A DNA stretch of 64,000 bases, from positions 17,090,961 through 17,154,960 of the forward strand of contig NC_135071.1 in the NCBI RefSeq assembly GCF_051401765.1, given 5' to 3'. This document shows, piece after piece, positions 38,650-50,641 of the stretch. The position numbers and the translations under genes were made by a program. The notes under the pieces are model-generated. The model saw nothing but the letters and a program-made list of their open reading frames with translations. It was not told the origin of the DNA and ran no database searches. The first letter of the stretch is position 1. Every line of letters begins with the position of its first letter. Origin of the DNA: Calliopsis andreniformis. Taxonomy: Eukaryota; Arthropoda; Insecta; Hymenoptera; Andrenidae.

Positions 38650-41600
38650 ATGGCTGCCTACATCAATCGTACAATGTCCATGATTGGAGGAGACAGCCAC
38701 ATAAGATCAACAGATATTAGAACTGATAATTCTCCTCTTCAGATATTTGTTAAAGCAAAGAAAAAGATCAATGATATATTTGTGGAAATAGAGGACTATG
38801 TGCAGGACACCTTGGGATTTATGAAATGTAAGTAACATTAACAGAATGCTCACTACAAAAGACATCAATGTCAAACAATAATAATAAAATTATTTTGACA
38901 GTACTCCAAGTTAAGGGTAATATTATCACACCTAATGAGGTACAGACAATTGAAAGCTATGTTAATAAAGTTCATGCCATTAGAGATGTACTTAAGAGGG
39001 ATCACATGAAGGTTGCATTCTTTGGAAGGTATATAAATACATGAACAGAAAATAGTATTAATATCTAAGCCATGAATAACAAAAATGTATATTATAGGAC
39101 CAGTAATGGAAAGAGTACAGTTATTAATGCAATGTTACGAGATAAAATTTTACCCAGTGGTATAGGACACACAACAAATTGTTTTTTGCAAGTTGAAGGC
39201 TCAGAAAATGGCGAATCTTATCTTATTACCGAAGGATCTACAGAAAAACAACCTGTTCAATCAGTGGGTCAATTAGGTCATGCTTTATGTAAAGAAAAAT
39301 TGTGTGAAAGTCATTTAGTAAGAATATTTTGGCCAAAAGAAAAATGTTTGCTATTACGAGACGATGTAGTATTTGTTGACAGTCCTGGAGTAGATGTAAC
39401 ACCTAATTTAGATGAATGGATTGACAAACATTGTTTAGATGCAGATGTTTTTGTTTTGGTAGCCAATGCTGAGTCTACCTTGATGGTTACGGTAAGTGAT
39501 AGTTAATACTTTAGTATGAACGACGTTGTTAATCAGATAGTAATAATGTTAATATTATTATTACAATTATAGGAAAAAAATTTCTTCCACAAAGTGTCTA
39601 CAAAATTATCTAAACCAAATATCTTTATTCTAAATAATCGATGGGACGCATCCGCTTCAGAACCAGAATTCTTTGACCAAGTATGTAATATACAAATTTA
39701 TATGTATCATCCATGATCACCTTGCCATTTCACGCGTTGCTCTGTAATATATTCAATTGGCTAGAAAGCTATTTTAAGAAAATAATTTATTACGAATGAG
39801 TTCTTTGCAAGATTTGCAAGATATTCATTAAAGCTGGTACTACATATTACTTTCGAATTTTTTGTGCATAAATAAGTCAATTCACTGCACATTAAGCAAT
39901 CAAAAATATATATAAAATAAAAATTCATTGACATATTATTAGCTGTATGCAGTGGCAGCTTTACTTAAATAATTTACATAAAACCCCATTTATCCCTTAG
40001 CTGGCCAAAGAGCAAAAGGAGGTAAGATATCTTATTAAAACACTTCACTTTTCATAGCCACACTTTATTTTCCAATTACAGACTTATTTTCTGATATTAC
40101 TATGAAACCAACAAAGTTGCACTACATAATTTATACTGTGCACAAATTCTATGGCATGAAAAAATATTAAAAATCGAAATAAATCTAATTTTTGTCCAAT
40201 AATACAGAGGCTTAGATTTTTCTTCTGTCTTTTGTTTCCAGAAGAATTTTTACGATGTGCTTTTTGCTCTTTAATTTTTGTGCTTTACACGTTGTTATGT
40301 AAGTTGTATTTATTTATAATTTCATGTCTGTGTAGGTGAGGGCGCAACATCAAGAACGAGCAATCGACTTTTTATCCAGAGAGTTGAAAGTTTATACTCC
40401 AAAAGATGCCGAGGAACGTGTCTTTTTTATTTCTGCGAAAGAAACTCTGCAAGCTCGGATGGAAGAACAACGTGGACAACCTGCTCATAGTAAATCTCTC
40501 AAATTTTTTATTTCAAAAATGTGCTTCACGTATAATATCTATTCAAATTTATTCCAGACGGTGCACTAGCAGATGGTTTCCAAAATCGATACTTCGAATT
40601 TCAAGATTTCGAACGAAAATTCGAGGAATGCATCTCAAAGTCCGCAGTAAAAACAAAATTCGAGCAACATTCTGAACGCGGCAAGCATATCGCTAAGTAA
40701 GCAGTTTATCATTCATTTAATTCTCGTTTAAATGTCTTCCTTTTATCATGTAGAAAATGTATTTCTTTTAGAGAAATTTGGCAAACAATGGACAATATAT
40801 TAGAAAGAGCTCAGAGGATGAAAAGCGAGCAATTACAGATTAAACGAGACGTTCATGACAAGTTAAATTACACGGAACAGCAGTTAATGTTATTAACTCA
40901 AGAAATGAAGGACAAAATTCATCGCATAGTGGAGGATGTAGAGCAAAGGGTTTCTAAAGCTCTGAGCGAAGAAATTCATAGATTAGCAGTGCTTGTTGAC
41001 GAATTCAGTGTTCCATTTCATACCGACTTATTAGTTCTAAACGTGTACAAACGTGAACTTCATAAACACGTGGAAAATGGCTTAGGTAATGCTTCAATTA
41101 TTTTAATACTTATTACTTTTTGGAAATTCTAATATTTCGATTATGTAGGCTCTAACTTAAGGTCGAGGCTTAGTAATGCATTGGCAATGAACATGGAAAG
41201 TTCGCAGAGAGAAATGACAGAGCGAATGGCAAGTTTATTGCCGGACAACAAAAGGCAAATGTCGTTAAACATTCTGCCGAGGAGAGAGTTCGAAATGTTA
41301 TATACGTTAAATTGTGACAATTTGTGCGCGGACTTCCACGAAGACTTAGAATTTAGATTCTCTTGGGGATTCACAGCCATAATTCAAAAGTTTGCAGGAA
41401 GACAAAGCCAGAAACTAGCCATTGCCAATTATCCACAGGATGTGAGTGGACTTTATAAATAGTATTCGTCATGAATTCTTATAATGATAAAATTATTATT
41501 CAATAATTTATGTAAATTCGTAGATACCACCCGCAATAATGTCCCCTGCAGAAAGTGTTGATTCTATTAAATTCGTATCTAATACACCGTGTTATCAACC

Positions 41601-42238
41601 AAGGTCCGATGATTGGTCATTAGCCACTAGAATTGCAGTGGCATCTATAACATCTCAAGGAACTATGGGAGGTCTGATAGTCGCTGGTTTCGTAAGTATA
41701 CTTCAAAAGAATAGTTCTTTTATCTAAAAGCCAGAGATTCGCTGAGATATTCTATTTTAGATGTTAAAAACAATTGGTTGGAGGCTTATAGCAGTAACTG
41801 GTGCTATATACGGTGCTTTATACATGTACGAACGACTAACGTGGACTAACAAAGCGAAAGAACGCGAATTTAAACGTCAGTATGTATCTCACGCTACGAA
41901 AAAGTTGAAACTAATTGTTGATCTTACATCGGCGAATTGTAGTCATCAAGTACAACAGTAAGTGTGGATTTCTTTTCTCTGTTCTAATATTTATCATTAT
42001 CAGCTGTAATATTATTATATTTTTCGTGACCAGGGAGTTGTCAAGTACCTTTGCACGCTTGTGCCATTTAGTAGATGAAACGACGTCCGAAATGGACACC
42101 GAGTTAAAGAATATCGCAAGTACAATAAGAACACTCGAAGAGGCAACTAGTAACGCCAAGGTTTTACGAAATAAGGCTAATTATTTAGAGAAGGAACTCG
42201 AATTATTTGACGCAGCATATTTAAAATCGTTGAATTAG
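38650..42238 (+). CDS. Marf: Mitofusin (Marf), outer-membrane mitochondrial fusion GTPase
   Basis: A dynamin-like GTPase that tethers and fuses mitochondrial outer membranes (family knowledge). Eleven constitutive coding exons keep frame: 38650-38827, 38902-39028, 39098-39491, 39573-39680, 40336-40489, 40558-40696, 40772-41085, 41149-41441, 41524-41691, 41761-41957 and 42034-42238, giving 758 aa. A further 21-nt exon at 40001-40021 would make 765 aa. The N-terminus has [17 protein letters not shown]. The P-loop [11 protein letters not shown] is at about aa 98-108, split by an intron. G3 is VFVDSPGVD near aa 195 and G4 is [16 protein letters not shown] near aa 255. The double membrane span is at about aa 605-645 ([20 protein letters not shown]). 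A C-terminal heptad-repeat helix follows. A 5' UTR exon starts at 38543. Confidence 0.97.
40001..40021 (+). CDS. Candidate 21-nt microexon of Marf
   Basis: Between the exons ending at 39680 and starting at 40336 lies TATCCCTTAG, then 21 bases, then GTAAGATATC: a good acceptor and donor. The 21 bases encode LAKEQKE in phase 0, so the exon can be included or skipped without frame change. It would add a charged heptad just after the G4 region, between FFDQ and VRAQHQER. Confidence 0.6.
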
Positions 42239-43006
42239 GTATAAATCAGTGTTTATATTAGGAGGTAATACGAACTATCGAAAACTCGATATTAAGAACA
42301 TCGTTAATTGTTCCCAGAAAATGTATCTGTGGGTGCTATGTTGAATGAAGTGGTTCGTACTAATCGCATACTAGTAATGAATTGTATTAAATGCATGCCT
42401 GGATGTGTTTTCATGAACAACTACTTGTGCATACAGAGGGAATGTTTTTACAAAACAAAAAACTCTAGTCTTAACACAGGCAACCTAAGATTTTTGAAAT
42501 TTATAGTCAAAAACTTTTAAATCGATTTATTACGACGTGAATAAGTAATCCTTTTTCTCTAATTTTTTTAAATATAAAAAGTCTTATACAACTAGATCGC
42601 ACATTGAATTTTTGAAACGATTTTTTTGCTATTAAAGATGTATAGTGTAAAGGAAATCATGATTACAAACTATTCCTTTTGTTTTTTCCTTTTTTTGGCA
42701 AATTGAAGCGAAACTTTTAAGCAAATGCATAATCGGTTGATTTATACTTAATTCTATCATGATAGAGACGAATGATTCTTATTTATGTAGCGAATGAAAT
42801 GCAATTACTAGATTTATTAGACTGTATTTATAAGAGAGCTTATGTTACTATATTAATAAACGGTTGTTTCTTGAATATGCTTTTTAATAGTTATGTTTTC
42901 GGTTTTTCCGTACATAATTCGAACTTGATGTAAATGTAAAATTGCGTATGTATTATTAAGTCATGTAACTAACCTACAAATTTACGATCTTCAAGAACGT
43001 TATGAA
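42239..43006 (+). other. Marf 3' UTR and short spacer before COA8
   Basis: AT-rich, with no coding sequence supported. AATAAA at 42855-42860 is a likely Marf poly(A) signal about 620 bases after the stop. COA8 starts about 150 bases later on the same strand, so the two genes are tightly packed. Confidence 0.6.
42855..42860 (+). terminator. Candidate poly(A) signal for Marf
   Basis: AATAAA followed by a T-rich stretch (CGGTTGTTTCTTG), the usual arrangement around a cleavage site. Confidence 0.5.
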
Positions 43007-43619
43007 ATGGCTCGTTTATGGAATTGTTTACAAACAAACTATTGCAACAAAGTAGTTCGACTGTACAGCACAGTAAGCACTTTCAGTATTATGTTAATTT
43101 AAGTTTTGGGAAATTCATATTTATTTACAATTTTCATTTTAATCAGAAAGCATGTCCTAACCTAAAATCTATATCGCAAATTGACATTATTGGACCACCA
43201 GATCCAGTTACTAACTTAAGACCGATAATATTCGCGAAATCTCAAAATGAAACAAGCCTGGAGAAGCGATACAGGGAAGCCAGAGAAGACACTCAACTTT
43301 GGAATCAAAAATTTTGGACAAGGCACAATAACAGTTTCATACAAGTACAGCAGAGTATTTTATGTAATATTTTTAAGAAAAGAATTTCAAAGTTTTCAGT
43401 GCCTTGAATGTGTTATAGGAACGTAAAAAATTTCAAGAGCATCTGAAGGCTCAAGGGAAGACATCTATTACTGCAGATGATATGTCAGTATTCTATAAAC
43501 ATTTTTTGGATAAGAATTGGAAGACACACTTCAATTATAACATTGCATGGTACAAAAGAAACATTACATTATTGTTTCTTGAAATTGGGGTAAGAATATC
43601 TAAACTAAAATTTAAGTAG
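43007..43619 (+). CDS. COA8: COA8 (APOPT1), cytochrome c oxidase assembly factor
   Basis: A mitochondrial matrix/inner-membrane protein needed for stable complex IV assembly (family knowledge). Three exons keep frame: 43007-43072, 43147-43344 and 43419-43619, 154 aa. I chose the ATG at 43007 because it gives MARLWNCLQTNYCNKVVRLY, a positively charged mitochondrial presequence, and joins in phase 0 to the next exon; the ATG at 43018 is out of this frame. Family features are DPVTNLRPIIFAKS, EDTQLWNQKFWTRHN, ADDMSVFYKHFLDKNW and FNYNIAWYKRN near the end. The stop at 43617-43619 follows a GGGGTAAGA that could act as a donor, so the last few residues could differ. The next gene converges 260 bases away. 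Confidence 0.92.
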
Positions 43620-43763
43620 TTGTATACAAGTATTCAGTGAAAAACTTCATTGAAGTTTCTTGAACAAATTACTAGAAAAAGGACATGATGCACTATGTGC
43701 AGTTACAATATAAATATGTATCTATAAATTGTCCATAGCAGGCAGTAGATATGCTATAATATA

Positions 43764-43786
43764 ACACACACACACACACACACACA
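43764..43786 (+). repeat. (CA)n microsatellite
   Basis: About eleven AC/CA units between the convergent COA8 and coiled-coil gene 3' ends. Confidence 0.95.
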
Positions 43787-43880
43787 ATATTATGTACTTA
43801 TTCACATAATTCTAAGCACAAGTTTTCTGATTCTTTGTGAATATAGACAATTCTTATAATTAAATTTTACTGTACTCATG

Positions 43881-46395
43881 TTATATGATGTATTCATTTG
43901 TTTTTCTGAAAGTTCTTGAACTATTTTGAAATAGTTGGTTTTTTAAACAATCTACCTCCATCTCTTTTTTCTCAATCATTAGAGCCAGATATTTATGTTG
44001 CTGCTTTTCAGAGATAAGTTCTCTCTCATACCCTTTTACAGATTGATGAAATTTTTGATAAGCAAATTTTGCAATTGTTAGTGCCCTCTGTTTTTCCTTT
44101 TTCAGATGATCTATCTCACCCCTCAGATCTTTACATTTTTTGCATTCTGATGTATATGCAGCATTTAGTTTATCATCAGTCTTGCCCAATGATATTTGCA
44201 GAGATATATTCCTCTCTTTTTCTTTATATAATTCTGCTTTCAACTGATCAAATTCTAAAGCAGCTTGTTGAGCCATTTTTTCACTCTCATGTAATAACTA
44301 AAACAATCGATATTCATTAATTGATCTCTATACACTTCACAGCAGAATTAAAGCACACGTTTTGCCCTTTAAAATGAGCCTAAAATCGTACTGCTGTACG
44401 ATTTTTTTTCGCAAAGTTACAGCAGCTCACAGATCAACAATTTTTCGACTCAAAATTTGTGATCCTTTAATTTTGCTGCGACGTGTACAATCTATATTGT
44501 AATTTACATGACTGTGTGCATTACTTTTCTTTGCTTTGCGATTATTCTATTTTGTTCTTCTACGATTTTTTCTTTTATTCTTATTTCAGAACTGTGATTG
44601 TCTTTAAGAATTTCTATCTCTTCTTTTAAACATCCGCATACTTTTGTTTCTTCTAATAAACTGTATTTTAAATGCTCTATTTTCTCCTCCAGTTCTTGGC
44701 AGGTACAGTTACTTGACTGTAATATACTTTGTACTTCTGATAATTCAGAATTCTGTGAACAGTAGCAGATCAATGTTAAGTTCTAATTTAGTGAGCCATT
44801 CATTTCCTTACTTTCTGAGATAGTTCGCTCTCTTTCTCGTGCAACATGCGTTGTTGATTATTACATATGCAAGTCACTTCGCATATCCTTCTTTTCTGTA
44901 TCTTAATCACGTTCGTAAGCTCCAAAATCATATCCTTAAATTCTGACCTTTCCTTGCTTAAAGCATCTTCTTTTTCTTTTAACGCGCATTTCATTCTATT
45001 CACTTCTTTCTTAACTTCTTCACACCTTGTACGATTGAAGCATGCATTTAATATCTGAAGTGATTTTTGAATTATACTTTGAAGAAACAAGGCTTTCAAA
45101 TATTCAGAGAAAAGTTACGAAAGATACTTTTGCGATTCATCCGCTGTAAACGATTCTAATTTAGTTTTTAAATTATCCCGTTCCTGAGTCAGCTCTGTAT
45201 TTGCACGTGCAACTTCAACTAGCTGTTGCTGAAACGATATTAATTTTGACATCAATGAAAATGATTTCTTCCCTGTGTACATACTTGTAACTTCGTGATC
45301 TCGTTTAATAACTCGTCTCTGTCCGCTTTAAATAAATCTGATTGGTTTTTTGATTGTTTCATCCAATTCATTGCAAGCTTAGATTGCTCTTCTGCAGTTT
45401 CTAAGGCATCTTTTAAACAAGCTGCTTTTTGTTCACTGTCTTCTTTTAGACAGTTTAAACTACAAGTCAATGATTTTAATTTCTTCTCCAGGTCTTTGTT
45501 ACGTTCTCTTTCATTCATAAGATCCTACAAAGTACATATCACATAAATATATGTTAAATACACGAATAGATTATTCTCAAGAGAAAACCTTTTTTATTCT
45601 TTCGATCATATTTTCATCCTTTGCAGAAACAATTTCTTCTTTTTCAGATGTTTCTTGTATATCATTTACCTCTGTCTGCATCATTTCTTTGTTCATCTCG
45701 AATTGTTCACTGTTCATATCTGAACTTCTCACACTTACTTCAGCATCAAAATGTTCCTTTGCAGTAGTTTGCTCACTCTTCTCTTCACGTGTAATCATCT
45801 TATCACGGACATGAGTCGTGGATAATTGTGAACCTATGCTTACTCGATCAGATTTAGTTTGTTTTCTTCTTGTTTTTACAGAGCCTCGATCAATTGTATT
45901 TGTACTAGTAGATTTCGATATTGGTGCTTCAGGATTTACATCTGTCTGAACTAGCAAAAAATATTGTATCAGAAATCCATTATGATGTGATAAATAAATT
46001 CACAGGATGAAAATACCTTCACTTAATTGAACTCTACAATGAAGTAATTTGTTACGTGTCTTACACGTTCTTACATTGCAAGGCAGTTTCTTTCTGCAGT
46101 TATCATATGAGAAATATTCTTCATTACAATTGAGCCTTTTGCACTGTTCTTTCAAAGACACAACATGACATGCACAATGACAATATCTGGCAACATTATT
46201 GTGTATGCTACACTATAGAAAGGATATTAATTTCGACCAATTACTGATTTTGTTCTGGTACCATATATACATTATATTTACTTTTTTACATGATGTTCTG
46301 TGATTCACATTAAATTCTTCTTCCATTCCTTGTAATTTAGAAATGATTCTAAGCTGCTGATTCAATGTGTTCAGTCGTGTCAAAATATTGCACAT
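43881..46395 (-). CDS. Coiled-coil protein with Cys-rich N-terminal part, not recognised
   Basis: I do not recognise this family. Eight exons keep frame: 46395-46282, 46212-46017, 45950-45589, 45524-45285, 45228-45128, 45076-44812, 44752-44525 and 44297-43881, 640 aa. The first 105 residues include many cysteines (YCHCACHVVS, NCRKKLPCNVRTCK). A polar Ser/Thr/Lys linker follows (about aa 105-225). From about aa 225 to the end there are nearly continuous heptads rich in Glu and Lys, e.g. ERNKDLEKKLKSL, EEKIEHLKYSLLEETK and YERELISEKQQHKYLALM. There is no ATPase, membrane segment or other domain. A centrosomal, ciliary or cytoskeletal scaffold is a fair guess from composition only. The start is the first in-frame ATG of exon 1; coding sequence further upstream is possible. 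It diverges from the membrane-protein gene 316 bp away. Confidence 0.8.
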
Positions 46396-46711
46396 TCCAA
46401 ATTTTATTGAATATGTCTAAAACATGTATAATATTAATTTACATTCCTCTCATCCATTCTAAAGTATTGACATTCCATAGGCAATGCAACAACAAAACAG
46501 ACATGAAATTATCACTGTTATATCCTTCCTAGATTGTCTTCTATTTTTGTCTCAGTGTAACCTTTTGATTTCCCATTGATATCCCATGCAAAATTTATTT
46601 TGATTAAATATTTATGAAGCCCCTTTGCAAAATAACGAATTGAAAAAATGTTATCTAGTGATTACTTATTGGAGAGAAATGTAACTGTTTCCAAATAATA
46701 TTTCTTATGCA
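46396..46711. promoter_or_regulatory. Short divergent intergenic region, likely bidirectional promoter
   Basis: 316 bp separate the start codons of the coiled-coil gene (-) and the membrane-protein gene (+). No CpG-rich core or TATA box stands out. The close head-to-head layout suggests a shared promoter, which is inference. Confidence 0.45.
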
Positions 46712-47806
46712 ATGCTTCATCGTTGCTTAAAATTATTTACGCGGAAAAGGTCGCGTTACGTATCGTGGAATATTTTATTGCTCTGGGGATTTGGATTATG
46801 GATAGCATTGTGTACAAGCAACTTGTATCACTCAGATGGTTTAACACAAGAAGGTAATTATCATAAGTATCATTGTACGTGTGTGTGTCAGACTAATTAT
46901 AATAAGAATGCTCGTTTAGCTGTAATGATTTATCAACAAAATTGGAATTCTGGAACTGCATATGACATTGCAATAAAATCAGCGATTGCAGAAAATTTCT
47001 CACATGTTGCAATAAGAAATTGCACTCTATGCAGCATTGTATTTATGGTAACAGCTGCACTCCAATATGTTTATGTTCTTCTCTTAGGGTGTTTTATAAT
47101 CCCCTTCATATGTATGCATAAACATATAAAGAAAAGGATAAAATTATCAAATAACATGTAAGTAAAAAATGACTTATATAAGAATTCTATGTGTATATGT
47201 ATCTCAATTCTAAATTCCCACAGAATTGATTATTTTCATTCAATTGGCACATATTTGAAAACTTTTACAAAACGTCCTGAACAAAATTGTACTCTTGATA
47301 GAGAGATAGTAGACAAATTTGATTTCTGTGTCTTACAATCAAGCTTGATTACAACATACGAAACGAGTGCACAGTACTTGCAGGAAAAGCTAATATATGA
47401 ACGAAAAGAAGAATATACCTTGGAAGGAAATAAAATTGAGTATTTATTCAATGCTAACATAAGTATTGTACAAGATAAAATTACTTTTAGTAATTACACA
47501 TTGTTACTCTTCTATAATTATGGTCTGCCCCGTTATTTCAATAATCAACGCTTTAATTATACTTGCTTCTTAACAAACTATAATGTGAATCGCAGTTTAG
47601 TGCAGACAAAGAGTAATCTAAAGTTATCGAACTATAAAAAAAATTGTAATCATCAGTTAAAAACAGGTATCCCAAAACGCATTATAAGTTCTTCGCCAGA
47701 ATTTCAAAAATTTGTAGCGAATTTAAAACCGTCCCGATTTTTTTATCCGTGCAAACTCGAAGTGTCTACAAGTTATATTATACGTATAAAGTCGGTGTAC
47801 AAATAG
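46712..47806 (+). CDS. Two-pass membrane protein with extracellular/lumenal Cys motif, not recognised
   Basis: I do not recognise this family. Two exons, 46712-47157 and 47224-47806, join in frame across a 66-bp intron (AT/GTAAGT ... CCCACAG/A) and give 342 aa. A basic N-terminus (FTRKRSRYV) precedes a hydrophobic helix at about aa 19-34 (WNILLLWGFGLWIALC). A loop with HCTCVCQ (aa 54-60) and N-glycosylation sequons NFS and NCT follows. A longer hydrophobic stretch at about aa 106-134 comes next (VFMVTAALQYVYVLLLGCF) and then a basic KHIKKRIK. The last 200 residues are soluble, rich in Tyr and Asn, with several further sequons and scattered cysteines. The positive-inside rule puts the Cys loop outside or in the lumen and the tail in the cytosol, though the tail sequons suggest the opposite; topology is unsettled. 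Confidence 0.78.
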
Positions 47807-48391
47807 TTACTGTACAAGCGTCATTTTAAATAAGATACTCATATTTATATGAACGCTTTTATTTGAAATCCTACTAATGTAAATATAATACAAAATAAAA
47901 GTGTGAAGTCTTGTAGTAATATAACAATAGTCTTATAACAACTTTATACATTCATAATTTCTAGCCAAAGATTAATGAATGCCAAGTCAGATCCATTCCT
48001 GTTTTAACAGATTACAACTGATATTTATGATAAAAGAAATTGTTCCATGAAAATATTTTTCATGGGAAGATACATAAAAACACATATAAATTCGAAATCG
48101 TGTTGTTTATTTGTATAAGTTTAAAAAAGAAGTTCTATAATTTAAAATTTGAAAACTAAACGCAACTCCAATTTGAATGACACTTTGGTAACATAAATGA
48201 ATAGAATGTAGTGTGATGAAATTATGATTTAGATTATTTACAACAATTTGGAACGTTTTTTTGAAAAACACATCAGAAATTATAAAAATACTTTTCATAA
48301 AACTTCATTTAATTATCCCGAATTAAAAGTATTTTACAGTCTAATGGGAGATAAAAAAGATATAGTAACAAGCTATTACTCGATAAAAATA
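47807..48391. other. Convergent 3' region of the membrane-protein gene and ncd
   Basis: AT-rich, no coding sequence. AATAAA at 47894-47899 fits the end of the + gene. TTTATT at 48106-48111 is an AATAAA on - and fits the end of ncd. Confidence 0.55.
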
Positions 48392-50641
48392 TTAAGAATT
48401 TTGTAACACTGTTCGCGTTCGTTTCACATTGCCCGTCTTACAACTGTTCACGTTGCTAGCGAATCTAAGCGAATTCAACGTTTCGTTATAACATTCGTCT
48501 AAGGGTGATACATTTAACAACATTAATGTTTTCGAATTACCGCCCAGAGACGGCATCAATAAATGAGTGAGCTTCGAGTTTCTGTAAGGTATATGTTCCT
48601 GCTTTTTCAACAGTGCAAGAATTACGTTACCCAGATTCGCCAAAGATTTATTAATGTTCTTCGTTTCAGTCAAACGAGCTGACTCCTCGCCCTTCAGTCT
48701 TTCAGAACCTGCTAAGTCAACTAAATTTAGATTTCCAACAGAAACCTCTTCTTTAGTCTTGTGTACTCCAATAAGTTTTATTCTTGCCACCGAATGCGAT
48801 CTTGATGATCTGGAAAATCAAATTTCCCGATTGTTTAAAAGTCTGCCACCTATTCCTCTATTTATAGGATATAATGTAGGCTATGGAATCTGTATATTTT
48901 TAATAAAAAATATTATTTTACCGTTCGTTTGACTGAGTGGCCGCAACCGCTCTGTTACGTTGCGCTGTTAAGAGACATTCATGTAACTCCTCAGGACTAT
49001 GTATTTCTTCTACTTTGAGATTACTGACGTACAAGTCGTGTCCTTTACTGTCGGCCATTCGGATCTCATGTGTTTTCGGTTGAGAGTCGAGTAAATCAAC
49101 GATATGCTCGTTATAAATCTCGAGAAAACTGGCTTCTATGCGGTACTCCCAACCAAGTAGTTGGAACTGTTTCATTTCGTTAAATATATGCCGTACCTGG
49201 AATACGAAATGATTACATTCTGATTGCATATCATTTGATTGTATTACGAAATTACGAGAATGATAAGTACCGTTCTAGGTATCATGCCTTCTGTTTCAAG
49301 ACCTGGTATTCCTTCCATTGTGTATGTTTTACCAGAACCAGTCTGGCCATATGCAAATACACAGACATTATATCCCTCTAAAGCAGACTGAACTAAAAGT
49401 GCTAATTCTTCAAAAATATCTGCTTGCTTGGCAGTTGGTGGGAAAACTTTATCGAAGGAGAACTCTTGTCGTGTTCCTCTTAATTTTCCACTGCAGCTAA
49501 TGGCATCAGAACCATCCATCTTGCCTACTTCTATAGTACATTCGTCTATAAAATTCATAGTGCACATCCTGTGGAATAAATAAGATAAAATCAGAATTTA
49601 AAACCTCATTAAAAGTTTTACTATGTAGTAAATACAAACTACATACGGTCTTCCAAGTTCATTTGGAGTCCTAGGACGTACTCTACAAAATACTCTAATA
49701 TTTCCCTTCATCTCTTGTATAGCATTATGCAGAATTCTTCGATCCTTGTCCATTGTGTGAATCAATGATTGTAATTCATTCCTTTCTGTACTCAATTCAA
49801 CATTAAGTTTTTTTTCAAGCTCCAAGAATTTCTTCAAGTCTTCTATCTCAAATGTACTCTTGGATAACAGTACTTCCTGAGCAGCATACTTTTCTTTATA
49901 CTCTTTCAATGCACCCGAAACACTTTTGCATAATTCCTCTGTTTCCTTCAGCCTTTTGGATAAATCATTTCGTTCTTCTTGTACATTGCTCATTTCTATT
50001 TTCAACCCTTTGAGTTCATCATTTAACACTTTATTCAAGCTTTCATACTGTTCTGCTTTTGATCTGTATTCACTTACACTTGCCTCCAAAGTGGTTACTT
50101 GATTTTGCAACTCTGTAAACTTTGATGTAGTTTCTTTATACTTTTGTCGTACATTAGACAGTTCGTCACTTGTATGAGCCAGACGACCTTTTAAATCCCA
50201 TTTGGAAGGTTTAGCTGCAGCTGTGTTTATTGTCTTATTAGTTGCTGCATTTGCAACAGATTTAGTAGATGCATTACTTAATGTAGTCTTACTCCTTTGG
50301 ATAGTTGGCTTAACAACAGGCCTAGTGTATGGTTTTTTCACTTCACCGTGTGTAGTAGTGTTGGTAGCTGGTCTTTTCACTGGTTTTGTTGTAATTGATG
50401 CCAGAGTTTTTGATCTGGTTAGAGTCTGTTTCAGCGGTGGCTTGTTCTCATTCGTACTTTTTGAGTTAATATTTAGTGTGCTCTTAGCCTTTTTTAATCT
50501 CTCAGAAACTCCATTGGAACTAGTAGCAGGTGGAGCACTTTGATCCCTCACTGTCTTTCTATTATCCATCTTTGTACTAACGTTTGTTGTAGCAAGTGAA
50601 CTTGATAAAATAATTTTTGGCTTTGGCAAGCGTGACTCCAT
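48392..50641 (-). CDS. ncd: Kinesin-14 minus-end motor (ncd / KIFC1)
   Basis: A C-terminal-motor kinesin that walks to microtubule minus ends and focuses spindle poles in meiosis and mitosis (family knowledge). Four exons keep frame: 50641-49647, 49568-49271, 49196-48922 and 48809-48392, 661 aa, close to Drosophila Ncd. A basic, Ser/Thr/Lys-rich tail (aa 1-150) suits the second microtubule site. A long coiled coil (about aa 155-310) leads to the neck [16 protein letters not shown], the kinesin-14 signature just before the motor core. The P-loop is [13 protein letters not shown] near aa 405. Switch I is NERSSRSHS, spanning the last intron. Switch II is [10 protein letters not shown]. The microtubule-binding segment includes [16 protein letters not shown] and [12 protein letters not shown]. 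It ends 30 residues after [13 protein letters not shown]. All nucleotide-binding motifs are intact. Confidence 0.97.
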
